Positions 8,845-16,933 of a DNA stretch of 64,000 bases are shown piece by piece. Numbering within the stretch: position 1 is the first letter of the stretch; each line of letters starts with the position of its first letter. A program made the translations under genes and the position numbers. The DNA comes from Bacillus sp. HNG (lineage in GTDB: Bacteria > Bacillota > Bacilli > Bacillales > Bacillaceae_L), in assembly GCF_003400205.1 (NCBI RefSeq), contig NZ_QUQV01000002.1:124001-188000 (forward strand), written 5' to 3'. A model generated the notes under the pieces. That model worked only from the letters and a program-made list of their open reading frames with translations. It made no database searches and was not told the DNA's origin.

Positions 8845-9534
8845 TTATCCTAGTATTTCTCTTATCTTTTTAATAGTATTCCCATTTATTGGTTCGCTAA
8901 ACTTCCCATTTATACGAACAGCCGATCCAAAATGGTATTCGGTTGCCTGAAGTTTTTGGTGAATCTCTACAATGTTATTATGAGACAGTCCAGATCCAGG
9001 CATAATGACTGGTGATGGTTTTTCACGGTGGAGCGCCAACATTGCCTTGAGATTTTCTACACCATCTAATGCCTTTGGGGCACCTCCAGAGGTTAACACT
9101 GTTTGAATCGAATCACTGTATTTTTGAAGGGTTTTATAGGCTTCGATAATATCCTTTGCTTCATCAATCGCACGGTGGAAGGTGATCTTCATTCCATCTG
9201 CTACATTAATCACTTTTTGAAGAAATGCTTCATCTATTTCTCCATTTTCAGTTAAAGAACCAAACACAATTCCAGTCGCGCCAAGTTCCTTACACACTTT
9301 AACATCCTCTAAAATAACCCGCTTGTCATCTTCTGAATATGTAAATGAATAGCCGTGAGGACGGACCATGACATGGACGGGAATAGAGACGGCTTGAACA
9401 ACATCCTTGATGATGCCGTAAGAAGGTGTCAAACCTCCTTCCGTCATTGCGGTCACTAACTCTAAACGATTTGCGCCATGTTCTTCAGCTAACTTTGCAT
9501 CCTCTGCATGTTGAACAATAATTTCTATTAACAT
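8845..9534 (-). CDS. cutC: CutC family protein
   Basis: This is a 229-residue TIM-barrel protein of the CutC family. It is recognised from the N-terminal EIIVQ, GANRLELVTAMTEGG, VHVMVRPHG, LGATGIVFG, TFHRAIDE and TSGGAPKALDG, which are spread over the whole length as usual. The family was named for copper homeostasis in Escherichia coli, but later work questions a direct copper role; the substrate is unknown. It is flanked by its own terminator and by a REP-like inverted repeat just upstream, so it is probably monocistronic. Confidence 0.92.
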   Translation of the reverse strand: MLIEIIVQHAEDAKLAEEHGANRLELVTAMTEGGLTPSYGIIKDVVQAVSIPVHVMVRPHGYSFTYSEDDKRVILEDVKVCKELGATGIVFGSLTENGEIDEAFLQKVINVADGMKITFHRAIDEAKDIIEAYKTLQKYSDSIQTVLTSGGAPKALDGVENLKAMLALHREKPSPVIMPGSGLSHNNIVEIHQKLQATEYHFGSAVRINGKFSEPINGNTIKKIREILG

Positions 9535-9555
9535 TGATGTCTACCTACTTTCATT

Positions 9556-9613
9556 GGACCACGGGGACGGTTCTTGTGGTCCCTAACAGGGAACCACAAG
9601 AACCGTCCCTCTG
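9556..9613. repeat. REP-like long hairpin, GGGACGGTT family
   Basis: Positions 9564-9584 and 9588-9609 are reverse complements apart from a single T bulge. They are built on GGGACGGTTCTTGTGGT, with a 3-nt centre. A related, looser pair lies at 10686-10770. The hairpin lies between the DUF1648 gene stop and cutC and may also act as a terminator. This sequence class is a familiar dispersed repeat in Firmicutes (from memory). Confidence 0.75.
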
Positions 9614-9617
9614 GTAA

Positions 9618-10106
9618 CTATTTGATCATCTTGTAAATATAATAACCCATTGGTCCAAAAATAGACAGGAGTAGCCCAATCATATACCACATGCCTAACC
9701 CTTCATTGCCCTGTCCGACATTGACCATTTCCCACGTGCCAATCGCAAAAAAGAGAGTAAGCCAAAAATTCATCGTAATGAGCATTTTTCTAGAGATTCT
9801 ATACAGTTTTTCCGCATTTTCTGGTGTTACCTTTACCGGATAATTATGAATATGTGGAAACTTGCTTAGAATAAACATCATTTTAAATAAAAAGGTTGCG
9901 ATAATTGGAAGAATGAGCACACTCCATTTTCCTCCCCACCTATCAGGTTCTCCCATGATATTAAAATGAGTCGGGATTCGGTCTGGAATCTCACTCCAAT
10001 TCAAGATGACAAACCCATACATGCCAAGTAAAAATAGTATCGAGAGCAACTCTATTATTTTTTCAAATAAAGTTTTCGGCAGCTTTAACTCTGGTTTTTC
10101 AGACAT
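9618..10106 (-). CDS. DUF1648 membrane protein
   Basis: This protein of about 162 residues has four probable membrane segments. An N-terminal DUF1648 region is recognised from WSEIPDRIPTHFNIMGEPDR and the following WGGK. DUF1648 also forms the N-terminus of SdpI-type immunity proteins, but this short form lacks the rest, so an immunity role is speculative. I chose the ATG at 10106, which has GGAAGGAG 8-10 nt upstream, over the upstream ATG. It is the last gene of the YtrA-type operon, after the lipoprotein. Confidence 0.75.
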   Translation of the reverse strand: MSEKPELKLPKTLFEKIIELLSILFLLGMYGFVILNWSEIPDRIPTHFNIMGEPDRWGGKWSVLILPIIATFLFKMMFILSKFPHIHNYPVKVTPENAEKLYRISRKMLITMNFWLTLFFAIGTWEMVNVGQGNEGLGMWYMIGLLLSIFGPMGYYIYKMIK

Positions 10107-10165
10107 AATAAAGCACTCCTTCCTCATACTAGTTTATACGAGTAAGGAGTGGCAAGGGTTTCATT

Positions 10166-10660
10166 TTAAGAAAGAAATTTTAGCAATTTGTCCAATGTCG
10201 TTTTCTCAAAGTCTTTAACGGCGGTTAAATAGGGCAAGGTTATTTCTTCAGTTAGATCACCCCAACTAAGAACTAGAGGGATTGAACCTGTAATCGTACC
10301 GTCTTCTAAAATAATCGTATCGAGATAGTCTAATAGTTGTTCACGATCAATAATGGCTTCACCAGTGCCATCATTTTTTAATTCAATATCCCCTGAGATC
10401 GAAGTCCCTTGAATGTGAAACATAACCTCATTTGGAACAGGAGAACCCACCCCATTGTATGTAAGTTTAAGAATGTCTGGAGGCGTCTCTTTCATTTCAC
10501 TATAATTGACATACTGTAGTTGAGCGGACCATGTATTGATCGTTTCTGGTGTCTCTACTGGCTGAAACACCACCATTTCATACCACTGCAACTCTTCCTT
10601 ATTACACCCCGCAAGCAACATCATGATGAGAACGAACAATAAAATTCTTAACAGTTTCAA
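10166..10660 (-). CDS. Small lipoprotein of unknown function
   Basis: This is a predicted lipoprotein of about 164 residues. A hydrophobic signal ends in the lipobox LLAGC, so the mature protein would be lipid-anchored outside the membrane. I recognise no domain. The start is most likely the TTG at 10660, preceded by AAGGGGG. A longer reading frame from 10726 exists only because it runs through the upstream REP-like repeat. Its position between the ABC permease and the DUF1648 gene suggests the same operon. Confidence 0.65.
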   Translation of the reverse strand: MKLLRILLFVLIMMLLAGCNKEELQWYEMVVFQPVETPETINTWSAQLQYVNYSEMKETPPDILKLTYNGVGSPVPNEVMFHIQGTSISGDIELKNDGTGEAIIDREQLLDYLDTIILEDGTITGSIPLVLSWGDLTEEITLPYLTAVKDFEKTTLDKLLKFLS

Positions 10661-10685
10661 CTTCTCATCCCCCTTATTAAAAACT

Positions 10686-10770
10686 TGGGGACCACGGGGA
10701 CGGTTCCTGTGGTCCCTCCTTTTCATTTATACCTATTAGGAACCAAGAGAACCGTCCCTCTGGTGCCACC
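10686..10770. repeat. Second REP-like inverted repeat, GGGACGGTT family
   Basis: GGACCACGGGGACGGTTCC (10686 onward) is matched in inverted orientation by GAGAACCGTCCCTCTGGT near 10750-10767, with an AT-rich middle. It belongs to the same family as the 9556-9613 element and lies inside the YtrA-type operon. Confidence 0.7.
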
Positions 10771-10795
10771 TGGTCTCCTAGCAACCTCTGATCCT

Positions 10796-11863
10796 TTATT
10801 TCTTTCCGAATTGCATTCTCATTCCTGCTATTTTTGTCAGGATAAAGTAGGCAATGATACTGAATCCAAGTCCTCCTAGGTGATAGGATAGGAGGTTTGG
10901 CGGTTCATTGTACCTATTGGACTGGCCAAATACCATTCCACCAAATAGATAGAAACAGATGAGCACACCTACTTTTAGGTATGGAAGCAGATTTTCATAA
11001 GCCAAGATTTTACCGTTGTTTTCACTTTTTATTCGAGTTGATAATCGCTTAATCAAGTATAAAGAGAGAATCGTTACAAGAATTGGAATGATTATAACTG
11101 ACAACTCACTTAAAAATGTAGCCTGCTTCCAAACAAAGATTTCATTTATCCCATGTTCAAAATCCAATAAGAGTAATGGGAATGAGAGATTTTCAGCATA
11201 GACATCAAACCCTTGGATTCCGTATTTTTCTTTTATAAAGTAGTCTCCTGTAATTGCTCTATAGTGAGTAGAAATTCCTTGCATTACTAAGTTATATAGT
11301 CCGTATGGCAAGAATAGAAAGATCAAACTAAAGGCAAATTGCGAAACAAAACTTGCTCCAATTAAGCCAATAAACAGACTAAACGTAAAGACTCCAATAA
11401 GAGTGGCAAGAGCAATCAAAAAATAATACCCAAGGGCAGCTAATGGAAGATACTCATTCAACAAAGAATTACCAAGTACAAACATTGAGATTAACACACT
11501 TACTGCCACTGCTACGGTCAGATGAAATACGCCAAATATCCACTTGGAGAAAAAGATATCACTTCTTTTGTAAGGTAATGCTAGTGTAAAATCAAAGCTT
11601 TGATTTGTTCGTTCTAATCCAATTAAGGCTGTGGCCAAGAGTATGCATGCAAGAACTTGAAACAATCCTACCTCCAAAAAATTTCCAAAATGTAATGTGT
11701 AGGGCTCTGAATTTCCCCATTCATCCCAATGTAAAAGCGAATTTTCCTCGATGCTTAAATAGTTATTCAGTTTATATGGAAAGTAAAGACAAACTAACCA
11801 AAGTCCCCATACCACAAACTTTGATTGCTTATAATTCTTTAGCCAAAGTGCCTTGTTAAACAA
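10796..11863 (-). CDS. ABC-2 type transporter permease (YtrC/YtrD-like)
   Basis: This membrane protein of about 355 residues has roughly six to eight transmembrane helices and is the translocation partner of the ATPase encoded just upstream. The sequence LIGLERTNQSFDFTLALPYK followed by RSDIFFSKW is typical of ABC-2 permeases associated with YtrA/YhcF-type GntR regulators. The TTG at 11863 has GGAGGGG 7 nt upstream; the ATG at 11869 would touch the ribosome binding site. Either start overlaps the ATPase gene. In B. subtilis the related ytr operon responds to cell-wall antibiotics; the substrate here is unknown. Confidence 0.8.
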   Translation of the reverse strand: MFNKALWLKNYKQSKFVVWGLWLVCLYFPYKLNNYLSIEENSLLHWDEWGNSEPYTLHFGNFLEVGLFQVLACILLATALIGLERTNQSFDFTLALPYKRSDIFFSKWIFGVFHLTVAVAVSVLISMFVLGNSLLNEYLPLAALGYYFLIALATLIGVFTFSLFIGLIGASFVSQFAFSLIFLFLPYGLYNLVMQGISTHYRAITGDYFIKEKYGIQGFDVYAENLSFPLLLLDFEHGINEIFVWKQATFLSELSVIIIPILVTILSLYLIKRLSTRIKSENNGKILAYENLLPYLKVGVLICFYLFGGMVFGQSNRYNEPPNLLSYHLGGLGFSIIAYFILTKIAGMRMQFGKK

Positions 11864-12740
11864 TGTCATCCCCTCCTAATGCAGACACAAACATGTCTTC
11901 AAGTGACATAGGTAATTCTTCTAATAGCAATGGTTGCTCTGCTTTTAATCGTGATACTACTGCTTCTGTGTTTCCTTTTATTAAAAGGGTGTGGACCCGA
12001 CCAATTTGAGATAGGACTTCAATATTTGAAAGTTGCTTTAGTTCTTCAGGAATCCCGTTTTCTTTGAAGACCACCTGAACCTTTTTATAATGCAGTCTTG
12101 CATCCTCCATTGTGACGATTGATTCGACCTCACCATTCTTTAACATGATGATGGTATCCGCGATTTTCTCGAGTTCATCTAAATGATGACTAGAAATCAA
12201 AAGAGAGATCTTTGATTCTGACACTTCCTCTAATAAAAACTGGAGAATTTTCCTTTTTACAATCGCATCTAGCCCATTTGTTGGTTCATCTAATATAATC
12301 AGTTTTGCTTTTGTTGAAATAGCCAAAATGATAAATAACAAAGCCTTCATCCCACGTGAAAAAGTCCGAATTTTTCTCTTTTCTGGAAGGTTAAAGCGTT
12401 GTAAAAGCGAATAAAAATAGGGTTTATCGAAATTCACATAAATCGCTTCATATAGTGTCACAAGCTCTTTGATACTGTAGCCATTAAATGTTGCATTTGA
12501 ATCTGGAACAAACACCATTTCCCCTTTCACCTCAGGGTTTGTCACGATGTTTTCCCCTTGAAACACAACCTCCCCTTCATCCGCATCTAAAATGCCAACA
12601 AGGCTTCTTAACAATGTTGTTTTTCCGACTCCATTTCGTCCGACCAAGCCGACAATTGATCCTTCGCCAATTGAAAAAGAAATATCATGTAAAACTCTTT
12701 CTCCTTCAATGCTTTTTGAAAGATTTTGTACATTAAGCAT
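11856..12740 (-). CDS. ABC transporter ATP-binding protein (YtrB-like)
   Basis: This is a 294-residue nucleotide-binding subunit. Walker A is GRNGVGKT (residues about 35-42). The signature region is degenerate (FSRGMKALLFIILA), Walker B is LIILDEPTNGLD, and SSHHLDEL carries the switch His. A C-terminal extension of about 90 residues is as in other ABC-2 ATPases. The signature SRGM in place of SGGQ is common in this YtrB/YhcG group. Translational coupling is likely: the start overlaps the gntR stop by 8 bp, and the stop overlaps the permease start. Confidence 0.87.
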   Translation of the reverse strand: MLNVQNLSKSIEGERVLHDISFSIGEGSIVGLVGRNGVGKTTLLRSLVGILDADEGEVVFQGENIVTNPEVKGEMVFVPDSNATFNGYSIKELVTLYEAIYVNFDKPYFYSLLQRFNLPEKRKIRTFSRGMKALLFIILAISTKAKLIILDEPTNGLDAIVKRKILQFLLEEVSESKISLLISSHHLDELEKIADTIIMLKNGEVESIVTMEDARLHYKKVQVVFKENGIPEELKQLSNIEVLSQIGRVHTLLIKGNTEAVVSRLKAEQPLLLEELPMSLEDMFVSALGGDDIV

Positions 12741-13128
12741 TGCTATCCTTCCCTCCTAACTCCTCTACATACTTTTCAATCCACTCAACAAAAGTTTCTT
12801 TATTTATCCCGAGATAAGAAGCTTCTACAAGTAAAAGCTTTAATGATTGTTTGATTTCCTCCACTTTTTCATCATCCACCTTCTTTGGAAGCTGTTCGGA
12901 AACAAATGTACCCTTTCCCCTTCGTGTTTCGATAATTCCCTGTCGCTCAAGCTCTTGATAGGCTTTGCTGACCGTGTTTGGGTTTACAAGCAAGGTTGAA
13001 GAAAGCTCGCGAACACTTAATAATTTTTCATCAGGCTGAAGGACTCCTTTTAAAATGAGTTCCTTGACTTGGTTTACAATTTGTTCCCAAATCGGTGTGT
13101 TACTTCGTTCATCTAACTGAAAATACAA
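12733..13128 (-). CDS. ytrA: GntR family transcriptional regulator, YtrA subfamily
   Basis: This is a short regulator of about 131 residues. The winged helix-turn-helix begins with DERSNTPIWEQI and contains LSVRELSSTLLVNPNTVSKA and the wing ETRRGKGTF. A C-terminal tail of about 40 residues without an effector domain is diagnostic of the YtrA subfamily. The TTG at 13128 follows AAAGGGG by 8 nt and gives the usual N-terminus. A matching YtrA-type operator lies 43 bp upstream, so it probably represses its own operon until envelope or antibiotic stress. Confidence 0.87.
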   Translation of the reverse strand: MYFQLDERSNTPIWEQIVNQVKELILKGVLQPDEKLLSVRELSSTLLVNPNTVSKAYQELERQGIIETRRGKGTFVSEQLPKKVDDEKVEEIKQSLKLLLVEASYLGINKETFVEWIEKYVEELGGKDSNA

Positions 13129-13170
13129 GCAAAACACCCCTTTCAGTTGTTCTATGTCAATTGTGTTTTA

Positions 13171-13195
13171 TGTGTATTATATCATATAGTACACT
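13171..13195. promoter_or_regulatory. YtrA-type operator overlapping the promoter
   Basis: TGTGTA (13171-13176) and TACACT (13190-13195) are separated by exactly 13 bp. The YtrA operator is described as AGTGTA-N13-TACACT. On the minus strand a TATAAT box lies inside the site, so binding would block transcription of the operon. Confidence 0.78.
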
Positions 13196-13199
13196 TAAT

Positions 13200-13500
13200 A
13201 CATTAAATCACATACACCATCCTGTCAATATACGTTCGCCTATTTTTTAAATCAAATACGCCAAAGCGTATTTGCGCCTAGATTTTTTCGAGCTTTGCTG
13301 GAAAAACTTCCTTTGAAAATCTGTGGCATCCGCCGGAGGCATTTAACTTTATTCAGTCCCAAATTGGATAGTTACTCTTCTTGCATGCAGCCCCTCCATT
13401 AAAAATAGAGACTCCTACGAATAAAGTTAAATTTGTATTTCGCTCACCGAATCTGTTCTGTTACACTAGAAAGGTAACACTTACATTCGTGCTATGTATG
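13200..13500. repeat. Intergenic stretch with inverted repeats before ampS
   Basis: AAATACGC and GCGTATTT form a hairpin at 13255-13274. ATTTAACTTTATTC (13341-13354) recurs exactly inverted at 13419-13432 around about 64 bp. I see no ORF. It looks like a small non-coding repeat element of the genus rather than a gene. Confidence 0.55.
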
Positions 13501-13522
13501 GCACCACAAAAGGAGAATACAT

Positions 13523-14755
13523 ATGTCTAAATTCGAACAAATGCTTGAAAAATATGCTGATTTAGCTGTTCGCGTTGGTGTTAATGTTCAAAAAGGACAG
13601 AACCTTCTTATAAATGCACCTATTTCAGCCGTAGAATATGTAAGGAAAGTTGTAAAAAAAGCCTATGAGGCCGGAGCAAGAAATGTATATATCGAGTGGA
13701 ATGACGACGAAATTACACGCACACGTTTTGACCTGGCACCAGATGAAGCCTTTCTTGACTATCCAATGTGGAAGGCAAAAGGAATGGAAGATCTTGCTGA
13801 AAACGGAGCAGCCTTTTTATCGATTATTTCTTCCAATCCAGACTTATTAAAAGGTGTCAATCCTGAGCGCATAGCCAATGCCAATAAAACGGCAGGTAAG
13901 GCACTTGAAAAATATCGAAATTATTCTCAGGCTGATAAAATCAGCTGGTCTGTCATCGCTGTCCCTTCTGAAAGCTGGGCTGAAAAAGTTTTCCCTGATC
14001 TGTCAGCAGAGGAGCAAGTCGAAAAATTATGGGATGCCATTTTCCAAGCCACTCGTGTTGATGTTGACAATCCTGTTCAAGCATGGAAGGAACATAACGC
14101 AACCTTACATGCAAAGGTTGAATACTTAAACAAGAAAAAATATAAAAAATTACATTATAAAGCACCTGGAACTGACTTAGTCGTTGAATTACCTGAAGAC
14201 CATGTATGGATTGGCGGCGGTGGCGAAAACGAACAAAACATTGAGTTTGTTGCGAATATGCCGACTGAAGAGGTGTTTACAGTTCCCAAAAAGGATGGTG
14301 TAAATGGATTTGTCAGCAGCACTAAGCCACTAAATTACGGTGGAAGCCTGATCGATGAATTTACATTAACCTTTGAAAACGGACGAATTATTGATGTGAA
14401 GGCTGTAACAGGTGAAGATACCTTAAAACGTCTGATCGAAACAGATGAAGGTAGCCATTATTTAGGTGAGGTTGCACTTGTTCCACATAGCTCACCTATT
14501 TCACAATCAAAGATTCTTTTCTACAACACGCTTTTTGATGAAAATGCGTCCAATCACTTTGCAATTGGTAATGCATATGCGTTCTGTATTGAAGGTGGGA
14601 AAACGATGTCACGTGATGAGCTTGTAAAGAAAGGTGCAAACTCAAGTATCACACATGTCGACTTCATGGTCGGCTCAGGTGAAATGGACATCGACGGCAT
14701 CACTGCCGATGGCAAAATTGAACCTGTTTTTCGCAACGGAAACTGGGCTTTTTAA
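13523..14755 (+). CDS. ampS: Aminopeptidase AmpS (peptidase family M29)
   Basis: This is a 410-residue metallo-aminopeptidase of family M29, a cytoplasmic enzyme that removes N-terminal residues from peptides using two metal ions. The length equals B. subtilis AmpS. The metal-site region is visible in the C-terminal half: GGGGENEQNIEFVANMPTEE, GSHYLGEVALVPHSSPIS, ENASNHFAIGNAYAFCIEGG and ITHVDFMVGSGEMDIDGI carry the conserved Glu, His and Asp ligands. The ATG follows AAAGGAG by 8 nt. A strong terminator ends the transcript, so the gene is probably monocistronic. Confidence 0.93.
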   Translation: MSKFEQMLEKYADLAVRVGVNVQKGQNLLINAPISAVEYVRKVVKKAYEAGARNVYIEWNDDEITRTRFDLAPDEAFLDYPMWKAKGMEDLAENGAAFLSIISSNPDLLKGVNPERIANANKTAGKALEKYRNYSQADKISWSVIAVPSESWAEKVFPDLSAEEQVEKLWDAIFQATRVDVDNPVQAWKEHNATLHAKVEYLNKKKYKKLHYKAPGTDLVVELPEDHVWIGGGGENEQNIEFVANMPTEEVFTVPKKDGVNGFVSSTKPLNYGGSLIDEFTLTFENGRIIDVKAVTGEDTLKRLIETDEGSHYLGEVALVPHSSPISQSKILFYNTLFDENASNHFAIGNAYAFCIEGGKTMSRDELVKKGANSSITHVDFMVGSGEMDIDGITADGKIEPVFRNGNWAF

Positions 14756-14762
14756 AAAAGAT

Positions 14763-14799
14763 GCACCATCAGGGATTAGCTCCCGATGGTGCTTTTTTT
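14763..14799 (+). terminator. Terminator of ampS
   Basis: GCACCATC (14763-14770) pairs with GATGGTGC (14785-14792), extended inward by GGGA/TCCC with one mismatch. TTTTTTT follows. Confidence 0.9.
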
Positions 14800-14912
14800 A
14801 TTCCATCAACCCTATCCACACGCAATTACACCAAAAATTTTTATCATTGATACTATTGATATTCTGTTGGTATTATGTAAATATAGATGACAAGACAGAT
14901 GTAATTCCACAC

Positions 14913-14980
14913 TCATGTACACATGATTTTTTTAACGAAATATGCCTAAGTTTGTGAAATTGTTATCAAACTTATTTAGG
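14913..14980. promoter_or_regulatory. Two candidate operators upstream of nadC
   Basis: TCATGT-AC-ACATGA (14913-14926) is a perfect two-arm palindrome. TAAGTTTG (14947-14954) and CAAACTTA (14967-14974) form a second inverted repeat with a 12-bp centre, ending just before the AAGGAGG of nadC. No regulator can be assigned. Confidence 0.45.
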
Positions 14981-14994
14981 TAAGGAGGCAAACT

Positions 14995-15846
14995 ATGAAT
15001 CTATTAAAATTACGAAAAATGCTACAGGAATTTTTACTTGAGGATATTGGTGAACAAGATGTCACTAGTCAATCGATTTTTCCGCTTGAGCAAACAAGTC
15101 AAGGAGTGTTCATTGCGAAAGAAAATGGAATTATATCTGGATTGTCCATTATTAAAGAAGCATATCATTTGTTAGATCCTTCAATCAAAGTCGAACAACG
15201 CTTTTCTGACGGAGATCGAGTTTCTGTTGGTGATACCATTGCTACTGTTAGCGGACCGACTTCCCACCTGCTTACTGGTGAAAGAGTCATTTTAAATCTC
15301 ATGCAAAGAATGAGTGGAATCGCAACGGTCACAAACAGATGTGTGGAGGCTTTAAACGATCCTACCATTCATATTTGTGACACTAGAAAAACCATTCCAG
15401 GACTCCGGATGCTGGATAAATATGCAGTCGTATCCGGCGGTGGCAAAAACCATCGATTTGGTCTCTATGATGGTGTCATGATTAAGGATAACCATATTGC
15501 TTACTGTGGGTCCATTACAAAAGCGGTTCAAGCCGTACGGGAAAAAATCGGTCACATGGTAAAAATTGAGGTTGAAACGGAAAACGCAGAAGAAGTTTTA
15601 GAAGCGGTAAATGCCGGTGCGGATGTCATCATGTTTGATAATCGTAGCCCAGAAGAGGTAAAGGAATTTGCACAGTTAGTACCAAAAGACATTATCACCG
15701 AAGCCTCTGGAGGAATTACCTTAGATAACTTAGCAACCTACTCCGGAACAGGTGTCAAGTTTATTTCATTAGGATTTTTAACACATTCGGTTAAAGCCCT
15801 AGATATTAGCTTACAGGTAAAAGAAGGAAACAAGAAATCCCTCTGA
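14995..15846 (+). CDS. nadC: Quinolinate phosphoribosyltransferase (nicotinate-nucleotide pyrophosphorylase)
   Basis: This is a 283-residue type II phosphoribosyltransferase that converts quinolinate and PRPP to nicotinate mononucleotide in NAD synthesis. Markers are the N-terminal LLEDIGEQDVTSQSIFP, LNLMQRMSGIAT, the substrate-binding DTRKTIPGLRMLDKYAV, GGGKNHRFGLYDGVMIKDNH, the acidic EVETENAEE and EASGGIT near the C-terminus. Translation starts after TAAGGAGG. It is unusual in standing apart from nadA and nadB and sitting 58 bp before a TAXI-TRAP transporter on the same strand. A paralogue with a salvage role is therefore possible. Confidence 0.85.
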   Translation: MNLLKLRKMLQEFLLEDIGEQDVTSQSIFPLEQTSQGVFIAKENGIISGLSIIKEAYHLLDPSIKVEQRFSDGDRVSVGDTIATVSGPTSHLLTGERVILNLMQRMSGIATVTNRCVEALNDPTIHICDTRKTIPGLRMLDKYAVVSGGGKNHRFGLYDGVMIKDNHIAYCGSITKAVQAVREKIGHMVKIEVETENAEEVLEAVNAGADVIMFDNRSPEEVKEFAQLVPKDIITEASGGITLDNLATYSGTGVKFISLGFLTHSVKALDISLQVKEGNKKSL

Positions 15847-15904
15847 TTTAAAAAATTGAGTGTAGATTCATAATCAAAAAGATAACCCATTGGGGGTAAA
15901 CATA

Positions 15905-16918
15905 ATGTCTCACAGAAATTGGACTTTATCTTTCATTTTAATAGTAAGTAGTTTACTACTGGTAGGTTGCATGAATAAGGTCGGCGCGGTTGCTGTCGAT
16001 ACTTCAGACGATATTCGAACGACCATCATCGGTGGACGAACAGGTGGTGCATGGTCTGTTTTTACAGAAGGAATCGCTGAATCGATTCGTCGAGAATATA
16101 AAGGATCTCTGATTACGGTAGAACCGGGCGGAATTGTAGAAAACCCTGCGAGTGTCGGAACAAACACTGTCCCATACGGAATTTCATACGCTATGACAGC
16201 ATACGCGGCATTCAGTGGAACAGAACCCTATAAAAACGCCTATCCAGATATACGGGCAATCAGTGTTGTCATCCCTGCTAACTATTATCAGCTGATTGCG
16301 CGAGGAGATGTGAAATTTGATTCATTAGATGAGGTCATTGAAAAGAAAGCTCCGATACGACTTGCTGTTGACCAGAGAGGTTCTGCTGGTGAAATCATTA
16401 CTCGAGCGATACTACAAGAATACGGGGTAACTTATCAAGACATTGATTCGTGGGGTGGTTCTGTGGATCATTTAAGTGGGTCAACGACCTTTGAATTGAT
16501 GTCTGACAATCGAATCGATATGACAGGAGATGCCGTGTCTGTTCCTTCTAGTGATATTTTAGAGGCTTCCACAACGAATGATTTGAAATTTATATCAATG
16601 GATCAAAATATCCTACAAGCTGTGGCTGAAAAATTAGGAATGGAACAAGGTACGATTACGAGTGGGAGCTATCGTTTCTTAGAACAAGATATGAGTACCG
16701 TATATACTCCAGCGATTTTGATTGTTCATAAAGATGTACCGGAAGAAGAAGTATATCGTGTCACAAAAGCGATCTATGAGAACTTTGAATACTTAAGTAC
16801 CGTTCATAAAGAATTTAAAAATCTTTCAAAAGAAAACTTTAGTAAGGTTGGGAAAGTCCCGCTTCATCCAGGTGCGGAAAAATTTTTAAAAGAAAAAGGA
16901 CTCATTCACGAATTCTAG
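15905..16918 (+). CDS. TAXI family TRAP transporter solute-binding lipoprotein
   Basis: This substrate receptor of about 337 residues serves the downstream TRAP permease. A signal sequence ends in the lipobox LLVGC, so the protein is lipid-anchored outside the membrane. The mature part begins with IGGRTGGAWSVFTEGIAE, and DQRGSAGEIITRAILQEYG and FELMSDNRIDMTGDAVSVP are typical TAXI signatures. The ATG at 15905 has TTGGGGGT 8 nt before it; an upstream TTG would place the ribosome binding site inside the ORF. It follows nadC by 58 bp and precedes the permease by 15 bp. Confidence 0.88.
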   Translation: MSHRNWTLSFILIVSSLLLVGCMNKVGAVAVDTSDDIRTTIIGGRTGGAWSVFTEGIAESIRREYKGSLITVEPGGIVENPASVGTNTVPYGISYAMTAYAAFSGTEPYKNAYPDIRAISVVIPANYYQLIARGDVKFDSLDEVIEKKAPIRLAVDQRGSAGEIITRAILQEYGVTYQDIDSWGGSVDHLSGSTTFELMSDNRIDMTGDAVSVPSSDILEASTTNDLKFISMDQNILQAVAEKLGMEQGTITSGSYRFLEQDMSTVYTPAILIVHKDVPEEEVYRVTKAIYENFEYLSTVHKEFKNLSKENFSKVGKVPLHPGAEKFLKEKGLIHEF

Positions 16919-16933
16919 AAGGGAGATCCCAAC

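Noticed and set aside
8665-8853. 62-codon plus-strand ORF before cutC
   Set aside because: It runs through the TTCTATCG array and the cutC terminator; composition is repeat-driven.
10661-10726. N-terminal extension of the lipoprotein
   Set aside because: The extension translates the REP-like element and would bury the signal peptide; a TTG with a good ribosome binding site exists at 10660.
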